NCBI GenBank assembly: GCA_964576365.1
Contig: CAZNUT010000025.1
Location: 1 to 20,232, forward strand
Source: CAZMJG01 sp964576365
GTDB taxonomy: Bacteria > Patescibacteriota > Microgenomatia > UBA1406 > GWC2-37-13
Reading direction: 5' to 3'
Length of the DNA stretch: 20,232 bases
Shown: positions 6,746-14,311 of the stretch, piece after piece
Numbering within the stretch: the stretch's first letter is position 1
Layout: every line of letters begins with the position of its first letter
Notes under the pieces: model-generated
The model's database searches: none
What the model was told of the DNA's origin: nothing
The model's input: only the letters and a program-made list of their open reading frames with translations
Program-made: the position numbers and the translations under genes

Positions 6746-8005
6746 TTATTTTTTGAGTGCAGGTATTGAAGAAAATCCAGTAAGCGTGTGAAGAATGGAG
6801 GGGATTTTTATAGACCCATCTTGTTGTTGATAATTTTCAAGCAGCGCGATGAGAACCCGGGGAGAAGGGCACGCGGTATCATTGAGCGTATGACAGTAGG
6901 CGGTAGTACCATCCTTTTTGCGATATTTTATATTCAGTCGGCGTGCCTGAAAGTCACCCATTATAGAATTGGAGGCGATTTCTCCATAGGCGTTTTTGTA
7001 TGGCATCCAGACCTCGGTATCATATTTGAATATTTGTGGTTCGCCCATATCGCCTGTACACATTTTTAGCACCCGATAGGCAAGACCCAGATCCTCAAGT
7101 ATCTCTTCGGTATTGTGCTGTAGCTCTTCGTGCAGTGTGCGGGAAGAGGCAAGGTCGTTTGGCCCGATGATGACCTGCTCAATTTTCCAGAATTCATGGA
7201 GGCGGTACAATCCTTTGGTATCTTTGCCGTATGAGCCTGCCTCGCTTCTGTAACATGGTGAAAAGGCAACAAATTTTTTGGGTAAATCTTTTTCGTTTAA
7301 TATTTCTCCACTATAGTAGGCAGTTACCGGAATTTCTGCTGTGGCAGACATAAAGGCATCTTCGTTATTGAGTCGGTAGAGTTCTTTTTCTCCCCATGGC
7401 AAATGTCCGCTGCCAAACAGAGTAAATCCTTTTACAATAGCTGGCGCAATAAGCGGCGTATATCCTTTTTTTACCAGCTTTTGAAACACATAAAAAAGGA
7501 TTGCCATGTGTAGCAGTGCTCCCTGATTTTTCAGGAAATACCCGCGGAATCCGGATACTTTTGTACCACGTTCCATATCAAAAAGATCGTGTTCAAGCCC
7601 GATATCAATATGTGATTTTGGTTCAAATTCAAATTGGGGAGGTGCTCCGTGTTTACGGATTTCTACATTTCCTGATTCATCTTTACCCACAGGTACTTCA
7701 TCAAGGGGTATATTTGGGACATAAGAAAGGAGAGTTTGAAGCTCTTCCTCAGTTTGTTTTAATTTTTCTTCAACTATTTTCAACTCGTTTTTGATCGTTT
7801 TTGCACGAGCAATATCCTCAGGAGATGGAGGGCGTTTTGCAGCAATGATATTACGTTCCTGTCGCAGCTTTTCAATGGATTGAATTTCTTGTTTTCTAGC
7901 ATCGTCAAGCTCTACAATTCGTTCGATATTTACTTCACGATTTTTATTTTTTGCTGCAGTTTTTACCTTCTCTGCGTTTTGTCGGATGAAATCAATTGAA
8001 AGCAT
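6746..8005 (-). CDS. serS: Seryl-tRNA synthetase
   Basis: SerRS charges tRNA-Ser (and tRNA-Sec where present) with serine. The 419-residue protein has the N-terminal coiled-coil arm (residues about 25-100) and a class II catalytic core. Motif 2 is seen as FSPCYRSEAGSYGKDTKGLYRLHEF. Motif 3 is NDTACPSPRVLIALLENYQ, where most bacterial enzymes have a Gly-rich AVGRTL; the ATP-binding Arg is kept. I recall this SPR form from CPR bacteria. The start at 8005 gives MLSIDFIRQNAEKVK, the normal SerRS opening. An in-frame ATG at 8056 would add 17 unrelated residues and overlap the upstream gene. Confidence 0.96.
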   Translation of the reverse strand: MLSIDFIRQNAEKVKTAAKNKNREVNIERIVELDDARKQEIQSIEKLRQERNIIAAKRPPSPEDIARAKTIKNELKIVEEKLKQTEEELQTLLSYVPNIPLDEVPVGKDESGNVEIRKHGAPPQFEFEPKSHIDIGLEHDLFDMERGTKVSGFRGYFLKNQGALLHMAILFYVFQKLVKKGYTPLIAPAIVKGFTLFGSGHLPWGEKELYRLNNEDAFMSATAEIPVTAYYSGEILNEKDLPKKFVAFSPCYRSEAGSYGKDTKGLYRLHEFWKIEQVIIGPNDLASSRTLHEELQHNTEEILEDLGLAYRVLKMCTGDMGEPQIFKYDTEVWMPYKNAYGEIASNSIMGDFQARRLNIKYRKKDGTTAYCHTLNDTACPSPRVLIALLENYQQQDGSIKIPSILHTLTGFSSIPALKK

Positions 8006-8012
8006 GAAAGAT

Positions 8013-8018
8013 ATTATA
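8013..8018 (-). promoter_or_regulatory. Extended -10 giving a leaderless serS start
   Basis: The minus strand reads TGCTATAAT, 7 nt, then the serS ATG at 8005. The hexamer lies in the short gap after the phosphoribosyltransferase stop, so serS can be transcribed on its own. The spacing also decides the serS start. Confidence 0.6.
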
Positions 8019-8027
8019 GCAGAAGTA

Positions 8028-8606
8028 TTAGGGCTCGTTATTTTTGATAAATTCAAGCTCTGCCTGGGTAAAATTCAGGCGCTTCATTTGTTCGTAGGCT
8101 TTTTCTGGTGTACCGAGCTGCACGATGAGTCCTTCATACGTTTCTCTCAGATCGTAGGGAAAAATGATCCATTTATTGATTTCTTTGAGCCAGAAATCAG
8201 GATGAAAGGTAGTATGCGGCTTGATGTAGGGAGAGAGGGTGAATATCTGTTTAGGGTTATGAGATAGGGCATACTTTTTGGCAAGATGAAATGTTTCTCC
8301 CGTATCTGAGACTTCGTCTATGATCAGAAGAATCTGGTTTTTGAAACTTACATCAGGCGATTCTATTAGTACGGGTTTGTCGAGTTTTTTGAGATCATGA
8401 TACGAGGAGATAGTGATATGGGAGATTGGAAGCGTGCCCAATAAATCTGAGAATATACGTGAAATGACGGTGCCCCCACGGGAAATTGAAAGTATGCGAT
8501 CTATTTTTTCTTCTTTGAGTTTGGGAAAGAGATTGAGACAGTCATCAGCCAGCTCCTGCCAAGAGATTTTGTGGAAAGATAGGGTAGAATCAGTGAGATT
8601 TGTCAT
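8028..8606 (-). CDS. Purine (xanthine/hypoxanthine-type) phosphoribosyltransferase
   Basis: A 192-residue type I phosphoribosyltransferase. The PRPP-binding motif is ILLIIDEVSDTGETF (residues 92-106), preceded by the ISRGGTVISRIF loop (41-52). The hood-like C-terminal part has PDFWLKEINKWIIFPYD, with the Trp and Pro-Tyr-Asp pattern seen in xanthine/guanine and archaeal Gpt-like enzymes. It would join a free purine base to PRPP, making the nucleotide in one step. The neighbours are a GMP reductase-like enzyme, GMP synthetase and IMPDH, which supports purine rather than pyrimidine or orotate use. Base preference cannot be read from the sequence. Residues 165-192 are a helical tail. TATAAT lies 5 nt before the ATG. 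Confidence 0.88.
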   Translation of the reverse strand: MTNLTDSTLSFHKISWQELADDCLNLFPKLKEEKIDRILSISRGGTVISRIFSDLLGTLPISHITISSYHDLKKLDKPVLIESPDVSFKNQILLIIDEVSDTGETFHLAKKYALSHNPKQIFTLSPYIKPHTTFHPDFWLKEINKWIIFPYDLRETYEGLIVQLGTPEKAYEQMKRLNFTQAELEFIKNNEP

Positions 8607-8611
8607 TGTAT

Positions 8612-8617
8612 ATTATA
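8612..8617 (-). promoter_or_regulatory. -10 element for the phosphoribosyltransferase gene
   Basis: TATAAT on the minus strand, 5 nt before the ATG at 8606, in the 13-nt gap after the GMP reductase-like gene. The transcript would be leaderless. Confidence 0.5.
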
Positions 8618-8619
8618 AT

Positions 8620-9693
8620 TCATGCCATTGCCCATTGGGCATTTTCAACCATTTCTCTTTGTGTTTGTGCATCTAGATAAGACATGCAACTACGGATTCC
8701 AGCCTGAATTCTACCTAGTTGGTCTACAATGGGCCCTTTTTCCTCAATAATATCCGATCTTCCTTCTGCGTTGCGCCAGGAGGTGATTTCTGCTCCCCGT
8801 CTTGCCATTGCAGTTGAAGATGCTTCTCCGAAATGAATTAGATTGCCTTCTGCGTCCCGGATGTGATTTGACTCGTCAAAACCCGCAAGCATTGAGCCAA
8901 TCATGACGTAGTCCGCTCCTGCTGCGAGGGCTTTTGCAATATCGCCTGACTCATCTATACCTCCATCAGCAATAATTTTCAGATATCCGTCTTTGAGGTG
9001 AGCAGAGGGTATGCCACGCATATCAAATATGGTTGATATTTCACCTGCCGTACCTACACCTGTAACATATTTTGTTCTACATTTCCTTCCAGGGCCAACA
9101 AAGCACCTAGCAATATCTACTGTTCCCTCTTTTACATACCATCGTGCCTGCTCGTATGTAGTGATATTGCCAGCTATGACAGTATCAAAGCCAATCGTTT
9201 TCGCTACCTCAGCCTTTTTTAGTAATTGCTGCATTCCGCCATGTGCGGTATCGAGTAATATCACCTGCGCGCCTGCATCAAACAATTTTTGCATATTTGC
9301 ATCAGGTGCGTTGAGTCTTTGAGTATAAATGCAGGGAACATTAGCTCGATTGTTTTGATCTGCAATGCGGCATAGTTCATCAATTTCTTCATCTTTAAAA
9401 GGGTATAATGCGCCGATCATGCCGGCTTCGGCCATGGCTCGAACTAAATTTGGACCTGTTACGCTTTCCATGGGAGCGGAAATAACGCTGTAGTCTAGAC
9501 TGTAAGGGCCAAGTTGATTTGATGGGTTTACAGCTTGTCTGCTATTAAAGCGAGTATTTGGTTTGGGTTGTAAATATACGTCGTTATAGCCAATCTGCAT
9601 AGAATTTACACCGGTTATATTTGGCCATTCTTCTGTTTTTCCACGACCTTTTATAAAAGTAGGAGCTGGATATGTGCTATCTGATTCAAACAT
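8620..9693 (-). CDS. GMP reductase-like enzyme (IMPDH/GMPR family, no CBS)
   Basis: A TIM-barrel enzyme of the IMPDH/GMPR family, 357 residues, without CBS domains. The catalytic loop is GPGRKCRTKYVTGVG (C205, T207). The phosphate site is ADGGIDESGDIAKALAAGADYVMIGSML (242-269). The segment AGFDES plus WRNAEGRS keeps the Glu (E310) that pairs with the loop Thr in GMP reductases, and the ending AGIRSCMSYLDA also fits. I therefore favour GMP to IMP reduction with NADPH over IMP oxidation, while a true IMPDH is encoded nearby. The first 31 residues precede the normal family start; ATG at 9600 (MQIGYNDVYLQPK) is a good alternative. Confidence 0.82.
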   Translation of the reverse strand: MFESDSTYPAPTFIKGRGKTEEWPNITGVNSMQIGYNDVYLQPKPNTRFNSRQAVNPSNQLGPYSLDYSVISAPMESVTGPNLVRAMAEAGMIGALYPFKDEEIDELCRIADQNNRANVPCIYTQRLNAPDANMQKLFDAGAQVILLDTAHGGMQQLLKKAEVAKTIGFDTVIAGNITTYEQARWYVKEGTVDIARCFVGPGRKCRTKYVTGVGTAGEISTIFDMRGIPSAHLKDGYLKIIADGGIDESGDIAKALAAGADYVMIGSMLAGFDESNHIRDAEGNLIHFGEASSTAMARRGAEITSWRNAEGRSDIIEEKGPIVDQLGRIQAGIRSCMSYLDAQTQREMVENAQWAMA

Positions 9694-9778
9694 AATTTTC
9701 AGGAAATAACTAGAGGTAAGACCATTGTAGTACCAAATTTGTTAAAGGAAGAAATATTTTACGCAGAATATACTTACA

Positions 9779-11356
9779 TTATTCCCACTCAATCGTGGCT
9801 GGGGGTTTGTTGGTGATATCGTAAAGTACACGATTTACAGTAGGAATTTCGGTAACAATGCGGATGCTCATTTCCTGCAGGAGATCTAGCGGAAGATGGG
9901 CAAAATTGCCAGACATCACATCGATCGCTTCTACCGCACGAATAGCAATAGTGTCGCCATAAGCACGATCGTCGCCACGCACACCCGTCGTTTTGATGCC
10001 GGTAAACACGGCAAAAATCTGCCAGAGGCCATGGGTAATATTGGCCTCTTTTGCCACTTCCTGCACGATTTTGTCAGCTTTTCTCAGGGTTTGCAGTTTG
10101 TCGTCGGTGACCTCTCCGATGATACGTATTGCAAGACCCGGTCCAGGAAACGGGTGACGGTGGGTGATCTCTCTAGGCAGATTCATGAGTTGGCCGATTT
10201 TGCGCACTTCATCTTTATAGAGATTTCTCAGAGGCTCAAGCAGAGTGAGTTTCATATCCTTGGGCAGGCCGCCTACATTATGATGACTTTTGATATTTTT
10301 GCTGTGCTTTGTGCCTGCACTTTCAATGACATCAGGATAGATAGTGCCTTGCACGAGAAATGTTGCGTTGAGCTTTGTTGCTTCATCATCAAGTACCTCG
10401 ATAAATGTTCTGCCGATAGCTTTGCGTTTTTTTTCCGGATCTGTGATGCCGGCAAGAGCGCTCAGAAATCTATCTGCGGCGTGTACGACACGGATATTCA
10501 TGTGATATTCCTTTTGAAATACCTTCTGTAATTCTTCAGTTTCACCTTCCCTCATCAGGCCAGAATCGATATAAATGGCCGTAAACGCATCACCGATCGC
10601 CTTGTGTACAAGAAGACAGGCAATAGTCGAATCTACACCTCCGGAAAAGGCGCCAATCACTGTCTTATCGCCAATAGAATCTTTGACATCTTGGATGATA
10701 TCTTCGATAAATGATTGGGTGATCGCGGCAGGTTTTGGGTTTTGGCCACAAATTAAAGCAAATTGACTGAGTATCTGAAGGCCAAACTGTGTATGCACGA
10801 CCTCCGGGTGAAATTGGATGCCAAAAATCTGTTTGGCTTCATCTGCGATTACTGCATGTTTGATGGTATCAGTATGGCCGTATGTAATAAAGTTGGGTGG
10901 AGGAGCGATGACTTCATCCCCGTGAGACATCCAGACAGAAAGTTCGTGTAACGGGTAACGTGTAGTGTGTAGCGTTTCCGTTTGTTGTTGTGCGTTTTCT
11001 GTTATGTTAAAGTTAAAAAGAGGATTTTGTTTGGTGAGGGTGAGAGTGGCGGGGCCATATTCTTTGACTTTTCCCGGCTTGACTTCCCCACCAAGTAAAT
11101 GAGCAATAAGCTGTTCGCCATAACAAATGCCCAGTACCGGAATGCCAAGTTCAAAAATTCTTTGATCCACAAGAGGTGCGTTCTTCTCGTACACACTGGC
11201 AGGACCCCCGGAAAGGATGATACCAGCAGGTTTTATGTCTTCAATTGCGGCTAAAGTATTTTCAGGTAAAATGATTTTTGACTCGATAGAAATCTCGCGT
11301 AGACGACGAGAAATTAGATGTGTGGATTGTGAGCCAAAATCGATGATATAGATCAT
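9779..11356 (-). CDS. guaA: GMP synthase (glutamine-hydrolysing) with repeat-derived insert
   Basis: GuaA converts XMP to GMP using glutamine and ATP. The N-terminal class I amidotransferase has the nucleophile in GICYGEQ (C78) and its His and Glu in FHPEVVHT. The ATP pyrophosphatase P-loop is AFSGGVDST. The C-terminal dimerisation domain has HRHPFPGPGLAIRIIGE and ends KPPATIEWE as in E. coli. Length is 525 residues. Just before the conserved VWMSHGDEV, residues about 119-138 (TENAQQQTETLHTTRYPLHE) are read from a heptamer array, replacing the usual short loop. The ATG lies 7 nt from the arm of the S23-like cassette at 11364. IMPDH, the preceding enzyme of the pathway, is on the far side of that cassette. 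Confidence 0.98.
   Translation of the reverse strand: MIYIIDFGSQSTHLISRRLREISIESKIILPENTLAAIEDIKPAGIILSGGPASVYEKNAPLVDQRIFELGIPVLGICYGEQLIAHLLGGEVKPGKVKEYGPATLTLTKQNPLFNFNITENAQQQTETLHTTRYPLHELSVWMSHGDEVIAPPPNFITYGHTDTIKHAVIADEAKQIFGIQFHPEVVHTQFGLQILSQFALICGQNPKPAAITQSFIEDIIQDVKDSIGDKTVIGAFSGGVDSTIACLLVHKAIGDAFTAIYIDSGLMREGETEELQKVFQKEYHMNIRVVHAADRFLSALAGITDPEKKRKAIGRTFIEVLDDEATKLNATFLVQGTIYPDVIESAGTKHSKNIKSHHNVGGLPKDMKLTLLEPLRNLYKDEVRKIGQLMNLPREITHRHPFPGPGLAIRIIGEVTDDKLQTLRKADKIVQEVAKEANITHGLWQIFAVFTGIKTTGVRGDDRAYGDTIAIRAVEAIDVMSGNFAHLPLDLLQEMSIRIVTEIPTVNRVLYDITNKPPATIEWE
10948..11003 (-). repeat. Solo heptamer array inside guaA
   Basis: Eight units of 7 nt in register. On the plus strand the first four are GTAACGG, GTAACGT, GTAGTGT and GTAGCGT. 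The rest decay to nTnnGTT forms. The array encodes an extra loop of GuaA in frame. Its consensus differs from the leuD and leuB arrays, but the period is the same. Confidence 0.6.
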
Positions 11357-11363
11357 TGTATTA

Positions 11364-11794
11364 GTTTGTAAGTTTGTAAGCTTGTAAGTGTGTAAGTTAT
11401 ATTAGGTTGTTTTTTGTTTCATTTTTGAACTAATCTGAATTTTGGCAAGTATTTTAAGAATTTCTTGTAGTGGTGCTATAGCGTTTACGAAGTCATCTCC
11501 ATTTATAAATTTAGCGTCATTTAGTAATCGTAGCCAGTAATCCGTTTCTCGTGCTTCTTTGTATGCAATCGACATCTTGGCAAAAAAGTCTCTGCTCGAT
11601 TGTCCCCCCAGAGCTTCTTCAACATTGGCACCAATTGATGTTCCTGATTTTAAGAGTTGCTGCGTCAGTATAAATTCTTTTTTTGTATTTTTTATTTTCA
11701 ATGAAAGTTGTATTATTTGTAGTGCAAATTGATACGATTTGTCTTTAATAATGCTTTGCATATTACTTACAAATTTACACACTTACATACTTCT
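11364..11794 (-). mobile_element. Inverted octamer-array cassette carrying an S23-like gene
   Basis: The left arm (11364-11399) consists of four 8-nt units of form GnnTGTAA plus a partial one. The right arm (11763-11794) has four units of the complementary form, ending in TTAC. The perfect inverted core is 13 nt, TGTAAGTGTGTAA at 11383-11395 and its complement at 11775-11787. The right arm touches the guaB stop codon (11793-11795), and the left arm ends 7 nt before the guaA ATG, counted on the minus strand. The organisation matches the 7-nt cassette at 1861-2308, with a different period and a different S23 subfamily. Mobility is inferred. Confidence 0.7.
11402..11761 (-). CDS. S23-like four helix bundle protein, second subfamily
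   Basis: A 119-residue helical protein. The signature is IIKDKSYQFALQIIQL at the N-terminus, then QQLLKSGTSIGANVEEALGGQS, SIAYKEARETDYWLRLL and a C-terminal helix. This is the four helix bundle (S23/bAvd-like) family, but a different branch from the protein at 1908, which has the VWQKSHQLV opening. I place the start at 11761: the in-frame ATG at 11782 would read seven residues from the repeat arm, and family members begin close to the I.KDKSY motif. The stop lies 2 nt from the left arm. Nucleic acid binding is expected from family relatives; function is unknown. Confidence 0.85.
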   Translation of the reverse strand: MQSIIKDKSYQFALQIIQLSLKIKNTKKEFILTQQLLKSGTSIGANVEEALGGQSSRDFFAKMSIAYKEARETDYWLRLLNDAKFINGDDFVNAIAPLQEILKILAKIQISSKMKQKTT

Positions 11795-12947
11795 AGCTAT
11801 AATTCGCTCCTGAATTTGTGATCAGTATATCATGTGGGTGACTTTCGGCAAGCGAGGCCTGGGTGATCTGCATAAACTTTGCTTGATTCCATAATTCGGC
11901 TATTGAGCGACAGCCCACATAATACATCCCCGACCGAATTCCTCCCACCATCTGGTCGACAATCTGTTGGACAGGTCCATTTACAGGCACCAGACCTTCG
12001 ACGCCTTCTGCCACAAGCACCCGGTCTTTGTATGATTTTCCATGAAATTCATCCTCTGATTTTATTTTTGTACCTTGTTGCATGGCACCGATAGAGCCCA
12101 TACCTCGATAAGACTTGAATACATACGTCTTTACGCCTTGTTTAAATATGCTTTTGAAGCGGGAAGGTACTTGTTCTGCCGTCAACTCACGAGTCTCACC
12201 AGGAGCTTCTTGAGAAGATGCAAACATGCTACCCATCATCACGCAAGATGCACCGGCAGCAAGAGCTTTGACAATATCTCCAGAGTATTTTATTCCTCCA
12301 TCTGCAACAATAGGTATGCCATGTTTTTCGGCTGCTCGCGCTGTCTCAAGAATAGCGGTGACTTGTGGTACGCCCATGCCCGAAATGATGCGAGTAGTGC
12401 AGATCGCGCCAGGTCCCATACCTACCCGCAGTGAGTCTGCACCTGCTTTAATTAGAGCTTCTGCACCTTCGTAGGTGGCTATATTTCCACCCATCACCTC
12501 GACCTCAGGAAATCGGTTTTTGAGTGAGGAGATAGTGTCGATAATATAGTCAGCACATCCATGAGCTGAATCTACCACAATCATTTCTACCCCGGCTTTT
12601 ACAAGTGTCTCTGCTCTTTCCAAAGCTCCTTTGCCACCACCAATTGCAGCTGTCGCGACGACTCCAGCCTGTTTTACTTTATGTACTTCATCAGCTTGTT
12701 GAGCTGGTGTAAGATTGCGATGGATGATGCCTACTCCTCCAGCCTTTCCTAGTGCGATAGCGAGATCAGATTCAGTCACCGTGTCCATAGGTGCCGAGAT
12801 GAGAGGAAGGTTGATTTTTATATTTTTGCTGAGTTGAGTAGAGAGGTCGATGTCCTGTCGTTTAAAGTCGCTGTAGCGCGGAATGAGGAGGATGTCATCA
12901 AAAGTGACTCCTTGCATAACAATTTTATCCGAGATAGAGATTTTCAT
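11793..12947 (-). CDS. guaB: IMP dehydrogenase lacking the CBS module
   Basis: IMPDH oxidises IMP to XMP with NAD+, the committed step to GMP. The barrel signatures are GVTFDDILLIPRYSD, LPLISAPMDTVTE, VVDSAHG and VGMGPGAICTTRIISGMGVPQ (catalytic C183). The phosphate site is ADGGIKYSGDIVKALAAGA, and the flap region YRGMGSIGAM with EGVEGLVPVNGP is intact. The protein passes from IIHRNL...DEVHKVKQAG (residues 75-95) directly into VVATAAIG. The tandem CBS domain, about 120 residues in most bacterial IMPDHs, is absent, so ATP/GTP feedback through it is lost. I start at 12947, giving 384 residues and a 23-nt overlap with the deaminase gene. ATG at 12917 is possible; ATG at 12992 is too far upstream. 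Confidence 0.95.
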   Translation of the reverse strand: MKISISDKIVMQGVTFDDILLIPRYSDFKRQDIDLSTQLSKNIKINLPLISAPMDTVTESDLAIALGKAGGVGIIHRNLTPAQQADEVHKVKQAGVVATAAIGGGKGALERAETLVKAGVEMIVVDSAHGCADYIIDTISSLKNRFPEVEVMGGNIATYEGAEALIKAGADSLRVGMGPGAICTTRIISGMGVPQVTAILETARAAEKHGIPIVADGGIKYSGDIVKALAAGASCVMMGSMFASSQEAPGETRELTAEQVPSRFKSIFKQGVKTYVFKSYRGMGSIGAMQQGTKIKSEDEFHGKSYKDRVLVAEGVEGLVPVNGPVQQIVDQMVGGIRSGMYYVGCRSIAELWNQAKFMQITQASLAESHPHDILITNSGANYS

Positions 12948-13941
12948 CAGGGTTTGATAAATCAATAAATGTTGATTCGAAAGCCCATTCAATTGTTTTT
13001 TTTACCTGTTCTTCGGTCATGATGCCTTCAGACAGGAGAAATTCAAACTGTTTGCGTAAGTGATTATTCTGTACTGTTTCCGGCCAGTCGGTGTTTATCG
13101 TAAATTTTACACCAGCACTCCAGAGTGTTTGAATGATATGTTTCATTTCAGAGATATCTTTGACAGCATTTGTCATCAGATTTCCTAGCGGGCATACTTC
13201 AAGTACTATATTGCGTTTCACAAGTTCTTCCATGAGTTTTGGGTCATAGGCAGCTTTTATACCATGACCGATGCGATCGGGCTTTGCATAAGTCACACAA
13301 TCCCACATATCATTTGTGTCGTCGGTTTCTCCACTGTGAGCCGTTACCTTCAGGCCGGCTTTGCGAGCTTTTTCGATGAGTTTTTCATAATCTTTAAATG
13401 TAAAGGAGCCCGAGTTGTAGTTGGCAAAATCAATCGCGATCACGCCACGCTTATGGTACTTGATAGCCTTTTCGACAATGATCGTATTTTGTTCAAGTGA
13501 AAACTGTCTGTCAAGGCAAAAGATGATGCCCGCACGAAGATTGCGATATTCAAGCAATGCTTTTTCCATGCCGCGAAGCATAGCCATGATGACATGATCC
13601 AGATCTACTTCACCATCGTGATTGTGTTTCATCGGGTTGGTGCGAAGTTCAAAAACAGTAATATTGTTGGATCTGTATGCTCCGCCGAGACTTGCGTATG
13701 TTGCTTTTTCGACTGCTTGTGAGCCGGAGGAAAGCTTGTTGAGAATGGGGTGATATATTTCGTCCAGATACTTTTTTAAGGACATTTTATGGTCAGGATT
13801 GAGGACGATGTACTGTACAAATTCACGGTAATCCCGTTTTGGTAGTTTATATCCTTCGCTGTGTGCGATGTGCCAGAAAACTGCAGGCGGGATGGCAGTC
13901 GTGAGGTGAGCGTGTAGTTCTGCAAGAGGAGGAAGTACCAT
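12925..13941 (-). CDS. Adenosine deaminase family protein, atypical active site
   Basis: A 338-residue metal-dependent deaminase of the ADA/AMPD superfamily. Zinc ligands and catalytic residues are H10 and H12 (ELHAHL), H202 and E205 (AHSGE), H226 (RIGHG) and D285. The usual TDDP motif reads NTDWP, so the second Asp, which in adenosine deaminase contacts purine N7, is Trp286. The HLxGS loop after the first histidines reads HLTTAI. Fold and metal site are intact, but the substrate may not be plain adenosine. Position directly upstream of guaB, with overlapping ends, points to purine metabolism, for example making an inosine or IMP precursor. TATAAT lies 5 nt before the ATG. Confidence 0.88.
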   Translation of the reverse strand: MVLPPLAELHAHLTTAIPPAVFWHIAHSEGYKLPKRDYREFVQYIVLNPDHKMSLKKYLDEIYHPILNKLSSGSQAVEKATYASLGGAYRSNNITVFELRTNPMKHNHDGEVDLDHVIMAMLRGMEKALLEYRNLRAGIIFCLDRQFSLEQNTIIVEKAIKYHKRGVIAIDFANYNSGSFTFKDYEKLIEKARKAGLKVTAHSGETDDTNDMWDCVTYAKPDRIGHGIKAAYDPKLMEELVKRNIVLEVCPLGNLMTNAVKDISEMKHIIQTLWSAGVKFTINTDWPETVQNNHLRKQFEFLLSEGIMTEEQVKKTIEWAFESTFIDLSNPDENLYLG

Positions 13942-13946
13942 GTTTT

Positions 13947-13952
13947 ATTATA
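13947..13952 (-). promoter_or_regulatory. -10 element of the ADA-like gene (leaderless)
   Basis: TATAAT on the minus strand, 5 nt from the ATG at 13941. It is divergent from the promoter of the 14026 gene and would drive the ADA-guaB-guaA run. Confidence 0.55.
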
Positions 13953-13991
13953 CTGTCTCATGCCAAAAATGCAAGATCTGTGGAAAAATGG

Positions 13992-13997
13992 TATAAT
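13992..13997 (+). promoter_or_regulatory. Extended -10 of the 14026 gene
   Basis: TGGTATAAT, 28 nt before the ATG. Two copies of TTACATATT, 11 nt apart (13997-14005 and 14008-14016), lie between the hexamer and the start and could bind a regulator. No clear -35. Confidence 0.5.
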
Positions 13998-14025
13998 TAC
14001 ATATTAGTTACATATTTACAACGAT

Positions 14026-14238
14026 ATGTCAGAAAAACTGCCTAAAAAGGTACATCAAGATGGTTCGGTTGAATCAGAGTTACGTAGATTATTAGGCTAT
14101 ATACCTGACCTAAGTGTAGAACATTGGAATGGACTAAATGAAATGCCGGAGCCTACTCCTGAAGAACTTGCTGTATTAGAGCAAGAAATGAATGTTCCTA
14201 AAGAGCTGTCAAAAGATATCACCGTTTCAATCAATTAG
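14026..14238 (+). CDS. Small acidic protein of unknown function
   Basis: A 70-residue hydrophilic protein that I do not recognise. The middle has acidic, proline-spaced segments (NEMPEPTPEELAVLEQEMNVP), probably helical, and there is no membrane segment or cysteine. A good TATAAT 28 nt upstream, and the lack of any larger overlapping ORF, support it. It is divergent from the ADA-like gene and converges on the amidinotransferase gene. The 73 nt after its stop hold no strong terminator. It could be a small regulator or a member of the local set of small acidic genes, but that is inference. Confidence 0.6.
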   Translation: MSEKLPKKVHQDGSVESELRRLLGYIPDLSVEHWNGLNEMPEPTPEELAVLEQEMNVPKELSKDITVSIN

Positions 14239-14311
14239 TATTTGATGTTGGGAAATTATTACTTGGAAATCTGACGGTTAGTATTCGTTACTAGCTTTTT
14301 TTCGTAGTTTG

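Noticed and set aside
8006..8056. Longer serS start at 8056
   Set aside because: It adds 17 residues before the canonical MLSIDFI opening, overlaps the upstream gene and lies upstream of the likely -10.
9896..10531. 211-residue plus-strand ORF opposite guaA
   Set aside because: It lies wholly antisense to the conserved guaA coding sequence and has no recognisable domain or start signal.
11762..11782. Longer start for the second S23-like protein at 11782
   Set aside because: The extra seven residues are read from the repeat arm and precede the normal family N-terminus.
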